From Epiperipatus broadwayi (lineage: Eukaryota; Onychophora; Udeonychophora; Euonychophora; Peripatidae): a DNA stretch of 64,000 nucleotides. Under the pieces are notes generated by a model. It worked only from the letters and a program-made list of their open reading frames with translations. It searched no databases and was not told the origin of the DNA. The position numbers and the translations under genes were made by a program. The DNA lies in assembly GCA_028023455.1 (NCBI GenBank), contig JAQFVV010012394.1:21344900-21408899 (forward strand), read 5' to 3'. This document shows positions 47,761-57,567 of the stretch, in pieces (position 1 is the first letter of the stretch; each line of letters opens with the position of its first letter).

Positions 47761-48599
47761 GGAATTAGTCACTTTACTCTGTCCCATGTGTAATATTCTT
47801 TATAAATATATGTAACAGTGAAAATTTGATCATCCTCTTAAAGGACTAATGGATTTTTGAGAAATATTGCATATATTTCTGAAAAAAATGTTAAGAGTGA
47901 ATATGCTTTGTAATCTTCATTAAAAATTTAGACCAAGTCATCAGAAAAAAAAAAATTATAATGTTTCTTTATTAAAACTAACTGATAAAAATTATTGTTA
48001 GTACCTAAGGAAAAGAGCTGGAATAAAGATTCTCATAATAAAGTAATATATGTTCTTTTTTTAAAAAAATGTGTGATTTTTTTAGAATTATAAAATTACG
48101 ATAATGTCCTCTATCTAACCATTTCAAGTGAAGCAATTATTGAAAATATGTATGTTCTTTAACACAATGGTGTACCTATTCGATTGACCATGTAGTTTCT
48201 CTAAAAGACAAACATATAATTTTATAAATCTCTCAAACAGTCAAAGAACATCTGGTCTTCAGGTTTTAGGTAAAGGGTTATCTTACTTTTTTACCTATTT
48301 GAAAATATCTTGTTATTTGCTGATTTTTCCTGTAATCTACTTTATATATAGGAAAATGCTTTGTTTTCAAAAAATATATACTCCTTTTGTTTTTATAATA
48401 TTATCACACATTATATAAAATTTTTAATAATTTGTATATTTCAGTAATTATAAATGGCAATGACTTTTATTTTTTTTTTAAGAATAGTCATAATCAGAAA
48501 GATATTCAGTTATTGTCAAAATGAGAAGGATAATGGTTGGAGTGAAAGTTGAAATATCTGTTTGTGTGAGTAGACTTTCTAAAAACAGAATGTGGCAAA
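47761..48599. other. AT-rich DNA with no recognised gene
   Basis: No coding signal or repeat boundaries. Confidence 0.4.
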
Positions 48600-49450
48600 G
48601 TACTACTTGTCCTCCTAATACTTACAATCATCATCATCAGCCATTATCAGTCCAATGCAGGATCAAAGTCTCTCCAAGTTCAATCCATCTTCTTCGATCT
48701 TTAATTTCTCTTCTCCACATCAGCACTGCACACTTTCTTATTTCATCCATCCATCTCACATGTAGTCTCTTTCTGGGTCTTTTACAATCTTTTGGAATTC
48801 AGTTTAAGATTTCAATTGTACATCTATTATCATCTCTTCTAGCAATATGTCCAACCCAACTCCACTTTAGTCTTTTAATTTTTTTAATTAGGTCAGTAAT
48901 GCCTGTTTGTTCTCTTGCCCATATATTGCGTTTTCGACCTCTTCTTATTACTCTACTCCCAACATGCATCTCTCCATAATTCTTTGAGTAGTCTGAAGTC
49001 TTTGTATGGCTCTTCTATTAAGTGTCCAAGTCTCAGATCCATAAGTAAAAACTGGTAAAACACATTTATTAAAAACCTTCCTTTTCAAACGCATAGATAT
49101 ATTTCCTTTTAGTATCAAGTTATTCTTACCAAAAGCACTCCAACCAAGTTTAATTCTATGATTAATTTCATCCATTATGTTTTCCATCTGTATTAATAAT
49201 CTGACCAAAATATTTGTAGCTGTTAACTTCTAACTCATCATAATCAATTTTCATTTTCATATTTTGGGAAAAATCCATTAAACATTACTTTAGTCTTTTT
49301 AATATTTATTTTTAGTCATACTTTCATCTGATAACTCCTGCAGCATTTCCTGCATATCTAAAGGATTATTTTCAAAAACAACTATATCATCTACAAAATC
49401 TAAATGACTTAAATAATCTCCATTTACTTTCACTCCTTTAGCTTCCCATT
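48600..49450 (-). pseudogene. RTE-type LINE B, catalytic block to 3' end
   Basis: The 3' part of a nearly full-length LINE. At 49365-49412 the minus strand encodes DYLSHLDFVDDIVVFEN, so the FVDD catalytic box is intact. Downstream come NIMDEINHRIKLGWSAFGKN and VFTYGSETWTLNRRAIQRLQTTQRIMERCMLGV (48948-49208), the conserved post-RT segment of RTE-like polyproteins. The region then runs in other frames to the 3' end, with a short trinucleotide tail (ATGATGATGATTG on the minus strand, about 48626-48640). Frameshifts and stops break it between blocks. Confidence 0.85.
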
Positions 49451-50316
49451 TTATTTCACAAATGCTTCTTGCAGCATTGCTATAAAAAGTTTTGGAGATA
49501 TAGAGTCACCCTGTCTTACATTCCTCTCAATGTTAACGTTCCTAGTATCATTATGTAATCTAATTGTTGCTGTTGCATTTTTATAAATATTCTTTAAAAT
49601 ATGACAATATCCTGGATCTATACCTTGATGATTCAATGCTTTAATCACTGAAGAAATTCCTGTAGAATCAAATGCCTTTTCATAGTCTACAAATCCAAAG
49701 CATAATGGCAACTCATATTTATTTGTCCTTTCTATAACTTCTCTCAATACCTGGATATGATCTACTGTACTAAAACCACTTTTAAATCCAGCTTGTTCTC
49801 TTGGTTGGTGGAAATCCAATGTTCTCTTTAAACGAGTTGTAAATATCTTGGTAAAAATTTTGTATAAAACTGATGAAAGGCTGATAGGTCTGTAATTTCT
49901 AATATCTTCTTTATCACCTTTTTTAAATATTAATGTTAATACTGCATTCTTCCAATCATCTGGTACATCTTCATCATTTAAACAATTATTAACAGAATAA
50001 CTCACCATGAATATGGGACTGTAGACTGTCCCGAAAGCGCTTGGCGGTAAAATTTTAATAATTTCATGACAATTTATTAATAGCTTCATTATCTGTGTGC
50101 AGAGCACATATATATTAATTTAAACATTTGGTATATAATTTTGCTAAAAAAAAATTATCTTTCTTCACATGCTTCTTTTAATATATCAATTATAATTCCA
50201 TCATTACCTGGAACCTTTTCTTTCTTCATAAATTAAATTGCATGTTTTACTTTTTCATTTAAAATTTTGACCAATTCGGAAGATACAGTAGATATAGGAG
50301 GTACTTGCTTTTTATT
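49451..50316 (-). pseudogene. RTE-type LINE B, reverse transcriptase
   Basis: A 218-codon frame (49451-50107) with consecutive RT blocks: VPDDWKNAVLTLIFKKGDKE, DIRNYRPISLSSVLYKIF, EQAGFKSGFSTVDHIQVLRE, FGFVDYEKAFDS and RNVRQGDSISPKLF. The region up to 50316 has the N-terminal RT part (KEKVPGNDGIIIDIL) in another frame. Between them, about 50000-50110 encodes CHEIIKILPPSAFGTVYSPI, which has no counterpart in remnant A (1800-1900), where the conserved segment ends in KIKIEKLFIELYVKFLNDKD; a small insertion or rearrangement seems to have replaced it. Confidence 0.87.
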
Positions 50317-50807
50317 GCTATATAATTCTTGATAGAAGTCTTCTACCCATTTCATGATTCCATCTATTTTTTCTTCTTGCAGATATAAATTTCCTACCAA
50401 TACCTAAATGTTGCTTTATACTCTTGAGACTTTTATTCTCTTCTACAACTTTCTTTGCTATTTCACAGTTATACTTTCTTATATCATTTTTAACTCTTTT
50501 CCATACCATTTTATAAAATTCGAGATATTCAATCCTTTTTAATGCATCATTTTTGTATATCTTCATATTCCTTCTTTGCTTCATAAATTCTCTAGTCTCA
50601 GTAGAAATTTATTGGTCAATTGCTGCTTTTTTTACCAGCTATCTTTGTTGTAGTTTTTAAAAGTGTATCAGTTATTTTCATATTAATTTCATTCAAATCT
50701 TAATCATGTTCCAAATCTACTAATACTTGAAACCGATTTGTAAGTTCTAATTTAAATTCATTAGAATCTTTCTGAAGATTAGGATTATCAACTGTAAATA
50801 TTGTTTT
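50317..50807 (-). pseudogene. RTE-type LINE B, endonuclease-RT linker
   Basis: Frame 50318-50584 (FMKQRRNMKIYKNDALKRIE, FYKMVWKRVKNDIRKYNCEI) is the basic linker between endonuclease and reverse transcriptase. It lines up with the worn linker of remnant A at 470-700. The 50585-50807 part is in other frames with stops. Confidence 0.8.
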
Positions 50808-51640
50808 TCATAATAATTTTTGTCTCTCTAGTTTTGCATTAACACGTATCTTACATCTTATTAATCGATGATCACTTCCTGTGTTAAATTTATTAAGAAC
50901 ATTACAATCTTGAAATATGTATTTTCTGTTAGTCAAAATATAATCCAATTCTGCTGTACCTTCATTTGGATGCCTCCATGTCCATTTCCTTTTAAGATTT
51001 TTCTCAAAAAAAAAAAAATTCATAATATAAAGTTTTTCTTTTTCTGCAAACTCCACAAATCTATGTCCTCTCTCATTTCTATTACCATAACCAAAATTAC
51101 CTACAGCACTTTCATCTTTCATTTGTTTACCAATTCTAGCATTAAAGTCTCCCATAACAATTTTAAAATGTTGTTTATTATGATCAAAAGCCTTTTGTAC
51201 ATTCATATAAAAATCTTCTACTACTTCTTTACTATGAGAACTTGTTGGGGCATAAACCTGAATTATCTGCATGGTATCTGCTATTAAATTGTGTAACTAA
51301 TCTTGTCACTCTGTCCAATACACTATCAATCTCCACAATGTTGCTCTTCCACTTTTTATTAATAATGAATCATACTTCACTTATATTTCCAATATTTGTG
51401 CCTTTATAGTAGAGCACATGTCCACTTTTTAAACCAATTATCTCTTCACCTTTTCTAATTTCACAAAGTCCAAAAATGTCCCATTTAATATAAGACAGTT
51501 CTTCTTCTAATTCTTGCAATCTTCCTTCACTTGAAAGTGATCTGCAGTTGTAAGTATCTAAATAAAAAGTCATCATCAAATGGCAGCCTTGGTCCACAAT
51601 TGGGATTCTTAGCACCCTCCACCTTTGGCCACCAACCGGC
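50808..51640 (-). pseudogene. RTE-type LINE B, AP-type endonuclease and 5' end
   Basis: Frame 51370-51615 has TYNCRSLSSEGRLQELEEEL and WDIFGLCEIRKGEE (the conserved Asn and Glu of the endonuclease). Frame 50808-51272 has IIQVYAPT, KIVMGDFNARIG (active-site Asp and Asn), RNERGHRFVEFAEKEKL, ELDYILTNRK and GSDHRLIRCKI (terminal SDH). All catalytic residues of the domain can be found, but two frameshifts lie between the parts. The sequence before 51640 (ACCAAGGCTGCCATTTGATG on the minus strand) is the last recognisable 5' part. Confidence 0.87.
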
Positions 51641-51699
51641 CTTGGTTGGTGACTTTACAGCCTCCTGGGAATAAGGGCCATGATTTATTTTTGTCTGTC

Positions 51700-51935
51700 A
51701 TGATTGTATATATCTATTGGGAAAATATTTATCATTTACACATACATTTATTCTGCATTATCAGGCAACTGAGAAGAAAGACCATGGCGTTTCTTGATCT
51801 TAAACTCAGAGGTAAAAAGCCAATAAACTCATGATGCTGGTTAATGCATGTTGGCGAGCAACTCATCCATGTTCGTATATTATATGAATAATCACATAGT
51901 AATAACAGCTGCAATGACAAGAACGTATGCCTTTG
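51700..51935 (+). repeat. Interspersed repeat shared with 59245-59490
   Basis: TATCAGGCAACTGAGAAGAA, AGACCATGGCGTTTCTTGAT, ATCACATAGTAATAACAGCT and GCAATGACAAGAACGTATG occur again, in the same order and with few changes, at 59357-59485. No protein is recognised in it. Confidence 0.75.
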
Positions 51936-51949
51936 ATACTTACAATATC

Positions 51950-52770
51950 AATGTTTATTTGTTTCAACTTTCATGTTAAATTTATATTCGGCTGTCAGTC
52001 ATTAAAATAAAAAGCAGAAAAAATGAAAAGCTCAATTTCTCAACTTCTTGAGCCCATATGGCAAACATATCATCTATGTATTTGTCCTAAGCAGAGGTTT
52101 TTTGCTGGTCAGAGGTATCATTTACATTTTAAATTAATTCATAAAAATATTAGCAATTACATATATAGTAAAGAATTTATAGAGAAATCTCTAACTTGCT
52201 TAGATTTTTTAAGAACTATATATATTAAGGTGGTTTTTGTTAAAAGTATAATAAAATTAAGAATATATAAAAGGGTGTTAAATTTTGAACTGATGTCTGA
52301 CAAATAAAGCTTAAAAGAGAAGGACTTAAAAAAACGTAAATAAAAAAATAACAGAGAAGTTATTTTAAAAAATATAGATTTGATTTAATGTATAACAGTT
52401 TTGAATGAAAAGTGAAAAGAAGAAATAATCAAAATGAAAGTAGATAAATATATTTTTAAAAATAAACATAAATATACCTTCATGTTTTTTAACTGAAATA
52501 ATAATAATAATATATTATGTAGAAATGCAATAAAACTTGTATAAGTATTAATTGCAATGAAAATTAATAAAACAATTTTTTTAAAAAGCAAATGGTGTAT
52601 TCCTCGGTAGTTTGGAAGAAGATAAACACAGGAAGGGCTAGGTCTGGCCCAAGATTTCATGGACTTTGAGTTCTAAAGTGTGCCCTCTATTGTAGCATCT
52701 AACCACAAATCTTCTTGTGCTATTAAAGGGTATGAGAAGAAAAGGCTTGAGAGAAATTAAATAGTATTTG
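51950..52770. other. AT-rich DNA with no recognised gene
   Basis: No coding signal. A short GC-richer patch lies at 52595-52700 without recognisable identity. Confidence 0.4.
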
Positions 52771-52784
52771 TAATATAAATTATA

Positions 52785-53001
52785 GAGGCTAACTTCTCCA
52801 TACACTAGCGACACTCAGGGCAAATTAGAATAATCAATGGATGCAGGAAGGTTTGTGCATAAAATCCCTATCTAGTGCCTACTCATCCAATATCCCCAGA
52901 CTAGCTTGTGGCTTTCATCAGTAAGGAGCTTTGAATCTGAGAGCACAGCACCCAGATCCTAGGATGCTTGTGTAAGCATAAAAAATGGTGATCATTTGGT
53001 G
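52785..53001. mobile_element. Family-2 hammerhead element, minimal copy with 13-bp target duplication
   Basis: About 217 bp between exact direct repeats AATATAAATTATA (52772-52784 and 53002-53014). It is a single, non-inverted unit: AACTTCTCCATACACTAG, the ATCAATGGATGCAGGAAGG block, CCCTATCTAGTGCCTACTC, the hammerhead region on the minus strand, AGATCCTAGGAT, then GCTTGTGTAAGC and ATGGTGATCATTTGG. The hammerhead has lost the GAAA segment. This copy defines both ends of the basic family-2 unit. Confidence 0.82.
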
Positions 53002-53014
53002 AATATAAATTATA

Positions 53015-53734
53015 ATTGAGAAAAGCAGCCATCTCGCAGTGTGATTTGAAAAGATGACTGGTGTCTTTCCAAACTGCTTAGGTGCTATTTTAGAATTAAT
53101 GTGTGTTATATAATTACATTACACTACAGAAATTTTAAGGGGCCACTGTGCTTGGATTGTAAATTGATTGTATGTGAGAAAGTGATTCATACTATAACTC
53201 ATGATGGAATAATGTGATAACTTTAAAACTAAGTTAGGCATAAATGAAACTGAAATACTTTAAATAATTCAAATTGTATATGACAACAAGAATGTTTTCA
53301 GATGATTTTCAAGATGTGATGGCAAGTCTTCAAGAACATTGAAGATGACCTATATGTCACATTTTGCAGCATAACTCATGGTGCAGAGATATTATCGCCT
53401 TAAAAGTTTTGTGGTGACTCTAGAAATTATGTTACATGTAACACATGCATTGAATTCAGAAATGGAACTGTAGCTTAGAGTCACCTGATTTCTAGGACAT
53501 TGTTGTGTACATATATACTGAGATGGAGTTTGCCATCCCAATATTTATTTCAAATGCAGAGTTGTATGTTAGGACAATTTTAAGTTCTGATTGTTATTAG
53601 GTGAGGTATTATATAAATGCCCCCCCACACACACTTTAAAAATATGTTTATAAAGTTGGCTGTTTATTCAATTGTAAAAAAAGTTTTGTTTTTTTTAAAT
53701 GTGAAATTTGTTCATCAGTTTGTAAAAGATTTTT
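53015..53734. other. AT-rich DNA with no recognised gene
   Basis: No coding signal or recognisable repeat between the two hammerhead elements. Confidence 0.4.
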
Positions 53735-53843
53735 TTTATATTTTACGAGCAGGATTCGAACTCAGACTTTCACACGACCCACCACTCTCAGTGCCATCTC
53801 ATATTGCTGACCCACCTGATCACACACATGTTGAAAAGATAAA

Positions 53844-53900
53844 TAATCACCAATATACGTATTTCATGCTAAACCAGCAATCATCAGTTGGTCTAGATTA
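53844..53900 (-). ncRNA. Type I hammerhead ribozyme, family 1, unit 1
   Basis: Minus strand: CTGATGA (53881-53887), stem II TGCT/AGCA with loop GGTTT, GAAA, stem III ATA/TAT with a two-base CG loop, cleavage triplet ATA, then stem I TTGGTGATTA. The last pairs with TAATC..ACCAA in two five-pair helices around a three-base internal bulge (TAG), the usual place for loop contacts. Sequence identical to the copies at 54327 and 54920. The base of stem II is T-T, unlike the G-T at 62131. Confidence 0.78.
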
Positions 53901-54326
53901 CTATCCTCACACATATATATAATCAGTACTCAGCTTTATATTAAGATAGCCAATCTTTATACTTTAATGGACAGGCTTCAAACTATTCCAACTCACAACT
54001 CTTTAGCCTTCCATTTCATTGAAAATCTGATGATGGAACGTTCAAAGCCCTTGTTAGTGCCAAGGTTGTCATCCTACCCATGTTGACATATTAGTCATTC
54101 TGACCCCTCATGTACAGGAGAATAATCCATTTATACATACATATGCGAGGGATGGGCAGACCTTTTACACACTATTTATATAAATTAATACATTGTACAG
54201 GCTTAAACCTGCATTTATATATGTAATATATGCGGGGTTCGAACTCAGACTTTCACACGACCCACCACTCTCAGTGCCATCTCATATTGCTGACCCACCT
54301 GATCACACACATGTTGAAAAGATAAA

Positions 54327-54383
54327 TAATCACCAATATACGTATTTCATGCTAAACCAGCAATCATCAGTTGGTCTAGATTA
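54327..54383 (-). ncRNA. Type I hammerhead ribozyme, family 1, unit 2
   Basis: Same structure as 53844-53900, exactly 483 bp away, with CTGATGA at 54364-54370. A minus-strand transcript reading through both would be cut twice and would release a 483-nt RNA. Confidence 0.78.
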
Positions 54384-54919
54384 CTATCCTCACACATATA
54401 TATAATCAGTACTCAGCTTTATATTAAGATAGCCAATCTTTATACTTTAATGGACAGGCTTCAAACTATTTCAACTCACAACTCTTTAGCCTTCCATTTC
54501 ATTGAAAATCTGATGATGGAACCTTCAAAGCCGTTGTTAGTGCCACTGAGAGTGGTGGGTCGTATGAAGGCCTGAGTTCGAACCCCGCATATATTACATA
54601 TATAAATTCAGGTTTAAGCCTGTACAATGTATTAACTTATATAAATAGTGTGTAAAAGGTCTGCCCATCCCTCGCATATGTATGTATAAATGGATTATTC
54701 TCCTGTACATGAGGGGTCAGAATGACTAATATGTCAACATGGGTAGGATGACAACCTTGGCACTAACAAGGGCTTTGAACGTTCCATCATCAGATTTTCA
54801 ATGAAATGGAAGGCTAAAGAGTTGTGAGTTGAAATAGTTTGAAGCCTGTCCATTAAAGTATAAAGATTGGCTATCTTAATATAAAGCTGAGTACTGATTA
54901 TATATATGTGTGAGGATAG

Positions 54920-54976
54920 TAATCTAGACCAACTGATGATTGCTGGTTTAGCATGAAATACGTATATTGGTGATTA
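54920..54976 (+). ncRNA. Type I hammerhead ribozyme, family 1, inverted unit
   Basis: Plus-strand copy: ACCAA (54928-54932), CTGATGA (54933-54939), stem II 54941-54944 with 54950-54953, GAAA (54955-54958), stem III ATA/TAT (54958-54960 with 54963-54965), predicted scissile bond after A54966, stem I TTGGT and GATTA (54967-54976). The distal stem I strand is TAATC (54920-54924). Confidence 0.78.
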
Positions 54977-55131
54977 TTTATCTTTTCAACATGTGTGTGA
55001 TCAGGTGGGTCAGCAATATGAGATGGCACTGAGAGTGGTGGGTCGTGTGAAAGTCTGAGTTCGAACCCCGCATATATTACATATATAAATGCAGGTTTAA
55101 GCCTGTACAATGTATTAATTTATATTTTACG

Positions 55132-55490
55132 GAAAATGTTTAATCTTAAAAAAACTTTTTATCACTTATTAATCCGTGTATTAATTAAACTTTTAACAAA
55201 ATCTATTTTTTCTTCATTAAGTATTGTTCTGATTTTATTTTGTTATCTGAAAAATTTAAATTGATTAATTATAAATTTGGTGAATTTCTTAATTAAAATT
55301 GCTTGTTTATCTTGGTTCAAAAATATAATCACTGGGTTTATTACTGTGTTCCCCCCAAAATAGGACCCTGTTTTATATTAATTTTTACTCTAAAACATAC
55401 CCTAGGGCTTATTTTCAAATGTATTATTTTTTCACGCACAATACTCTACATTTATTTATGTACAAGTGTCTACATTTATTTAAAACAGTA
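55132..55490. other. AT-rich DNA with no recognised gene
   Basis: No coding signal. The block 55330-55440 (CCCCCCAAAATAGGACCCTG, ATACCCTAGGGCTTATTTTC) reappears, partly inverted, near 55995-56095 (TAGGGCTTATATTAC, CAGGGCTTATTTTCTGATTG), so a small repeat flanks the SINE pair. Confidence 0.5.
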
Positions 55491-55540
55491 ATTTTTTTTC
55501 TCATGTGTCATAGCATCAGCCGGGAAGTGAACCGCTAAAT
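55491..55540 (-). mobile_element. tRNA-derived SINE, 5'-truncated
   Basis: T-run, GTGTCATAGCATCAGCCGGG and AAGTGAACCGCTAA are the 3' half of the SINE family on the minus strand. The A-box half is missing. Confidence 0.8.
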
Positions 55541-55682
55541 TGAAGAATGATGAAATACGTGACAAAAAATTGCAGGAAATAACATTCTAAAATCATTTTC
55601 TTTATATCACAGGAGTATATATATTATTGTAAGCATATCTGTTATATACATGATGTATCTAGTAATAAAGTTAATAATTCCA

Positions 55683-55780
55683 GTCAAGCGTTGGTGTCCG
55701 AGTGGTTAGCGCAGCACCTTACAAGCAGTTGTTCCGGGGTTCGCGTCCCGGCCGACGCTTTGACACATAAAAAAAAAAAA
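55683..55780 (+). mobile_element. tRNA-derived SINE, young copy with 13-bp target duplication
   Basis: The best-kept copy: AAGCGTTGGTGTCCGAGTGG, GTTAGCGCAGC, TTACAAGCAGTTGTTCC, B-box GGGTTCGCGTCCC, GGCCGACGCTTTGACAC and A12. The ends AAGCGTTG and CGACGCTT pair as an acceptor stem. The direct repeat GTTAATAATTCCA abuts it on both sides (55670-55682 and 55781-55793). Confidence 0.93.
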
Positions 55781-55799
55781 GTTAATAATTCCAAAATGT

Positions 55800-56780
55800 A
55801 AGCCCTTCTGGTTAGATTTGTTTTAAAAGAAAAAATCTAATGTATTTGACAATATAGTAAATATTGGTTATTTGGCAGTCTTACAGTCAGATGACCTTAG
55901 AGATTCTTTACATTTTCAGAGTGGTGCTGCTGTGATTTTAATGAAACACATTTGCGAGACAGAGAAATAATGTATATACAGTATTTACTTTCTCGTTCTA
56001 ACTAGGGTTTATTTTCAGAGTAGGGCTTATATTACAAATATCCTTAAATCATGCCAGGGCTTATTTTCTGATTGGGTCTTATTTTATGGGAAACACAATA
56101 ATAGTTAGAAATTCCTGAAATTATTGAGTGGGAAAAAACAATTGACATGAGATCTATAAAAGACTAACTAAAAATATATTATTCTGCAGCATCTGCTTAT
56201 CTGTCATGGATTTACTTCTTGCTTATTCCTAATCCACTATTGAATTCTGCTTACTTAACTCATTCTGCATTTTTGGGCCAGTATAATTTCAACTTCGATT
56301 CTACTATTCATCTTACCCAGTTGAGTGATGAACTCAGAACTTGTTCCAGTGACTGAATTTAAAAGTATGTGCTGCTAAAGCACCAAAAACAAACTCCATT
56401 CTCAAGCATGAACCTGAAGCTATCGTATGTTCATCTTGCCTACCAACTGATTAACAAAATCAGCCAATTACTGACATCTTAGAAATTTCCACCAATAAAA
56501 CAAAAAAAAGAAGGCTACAGAAATAATATAGACATGTCAGATTTACATATGCGTTTAAATACTCCATTTGTGCTGAAAGTAATAGCAGAATATCCCCTTC
56601 ACTATGGACTTCAGTAAAATCTTTACATGAATTATTCTTTAGATATTGTCAGTAAAACAGTGATATACATAATGGTATAAATTCATAATTCTGTTTTTAC
56701 CAATTTTTATAATTTTTTTTTCTTTTTATAACTTTCATATATTATAATTGTTTTAAACAAAATTTATGAACACTTTATCT
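55800..56780. other. AT-rich DNA with no recognised gene
   Basis: A patch of mixed composition at 56240-56470 (TTACCCAGTTGAGTGATGAAC, GAACCTGAAGCTATCGTATG) may be a worn SINE; no boundaries seen. Confidence 0.4.
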
Positions 56781-56788
56781 CCATGAAT

Positions 56789-56877
56789 ATACAAAAACTA
56801 TATTAGGAGCAAAGCTTTATTAACAATAAAAATACTGTATTGTTAATAAAGCTTCGCTCGTAATACAGTTTTTGTAT
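56789..56877. repeat. Near-perfect 40-bp hairpin
   Basis: Left arm 56789-56828 (ATACAAAAACTATATTAGGA...) pairs with right arm 56838-56877 with only a few mismatches around a 9-base loop. It may be the collapsed remnant of a foldback element. Confidence 0.75.
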
Positions 56878-57127
56878 TTATATATATAATTGTTTTAGTA
56901 TTATTAGCAGTGTTTTATTTAAAACTCTTTTGTAATTGTCAGTGGATAATTAATTTCAATAGCCCACAATAGTTTTACTAAAGTTTTTTTTATCTCTCTT
57001 CACTTCATGAAATTTTAAAAGAAAAGTTATTTAAGAGACTTAAAGCAAGTTTGTTTTCTGCTTCACTTTTGCAATTGTTTAGATAATCTAAGTTACCTGA
57101 ATAAGAATTTGCAAGAAAGAAATACTA

Positions 57128-57567
57128 GATGTGATATGTTGGACTTTTTCCATCATTTATGAGTGAATGTTGAATGTATAGAAAATTTTAAATTTAATTA
57201 AACTTTCCAAATACAAACTACTTGATAGTAATGACACACAAATAGACAATTCAGGTTACTGATTACACAACGTTTCGACTAGTAGTATTCTCCACTCTTC
57301 TTCAGGTGTTGCTGGCCTATATGCACAGTGACAATATTCACTTAGAAGTTGAACTCGCACCTTTCGAATTTAAGGCAAACGCTCTACCAACTGAGCTATT
57401 CAGTCAAAGGCAACATATAGTAGAAATTTGATATATTTATATATGAGGGTTGGTTCAAATCCTCCTGAGTTTAAAATTTTCTATACATTCAACATTCACT
57501 CATAAATGATGGAAATAGTCCAACATATCACATCTAAAAATATACCATCATTACAACCCTTCAGACA
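57128..57567. mobile_element. Palindromic non-autonomous element with 12-bp target duplication and tRNA-like segment
   Basis: Flanked by exact AAAGAAATACTA (57116-57127 and 57568-57579). Inverted arms of about 65 bp (GATGTGATATGTTGGAC, CATCATTTATGAGTGAATG, GAATGTATAGAAAATTTTAA) lie at 57128-57197 and 57470-57535. On the minus strand the centre has CACCTGAAGAAGAGTGGAG and CTAGTCGAAACGTTGTGT (57272-57306). Beside it, also on the minus strand, is a tRNA-like stretch with A-box TAGCTCAGTTGGTAGAGC and AGGTGCGAGTTCAAC (57345-57405). The layout resembles 17365-17760. The direct repeat length argues for retroelement-type integration rather than a cut-and-paste transposon. Confidence 0.75.

Larger units (their letters stand above)
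53748..55118. mobile_element. Family-1 hammerhead element: tandem plus inverted units with 13-bp target duplication
   Basis: A 1.37-kb non-coding element bounded by the direct repeat TTTATATTTTACG (53735-53747 and 55119-55131). It holds one full plus-oriented unit, a second plus-oriented unit beginning 483 bp later and cut short at about 54540, and an inverted arm (about 54541-55118) matching more than one unit. The same 70-residue translation appears at 54193-54405 (+) and 54898-55110 (-), a simple sign of the near-identity of the arms. Each unit carries one hammerhead motif. Unit ends contain GGGGTTCGAACTCAG, close to a Pol III B-box. Near-perfect arms imply recent insertion. Penelope-like elements and retrozymes show this mix of tandem and inverted partial copies. 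Confidence 0.88.

Noticed and set aside
48521-48979. Plus-strand 152-residue protein
   Set aside because: It is the opposite-strand reading of the 3' part of RTE copy B.
54005-54030. Additional CTGATGA (hammerhead core-like) in the family-1 unit
   Set aside because: No GAAA follows at a proper distance and no stem I or II can be drawn; the hammerhead in the unit is the one at 53844-53900.
53617-55110. Conserved protein of 70-101 residues found three times (LRLSHDPPLSVPSHIADPPDH)
   Set aside because: The three frames are just the repeated non-coding hammerhead unit read in one phase; there is no independent sign of coding, and the hammerhead explains the conservation better.
55683-55780. Functional tRNA gene
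   Set aside because: The unit is followed by a poly-A tail, is flanked by a 13-bp target duplication and has near-identical relatives at six other sites, so it is a SINE even though it could fold like a tRNA.
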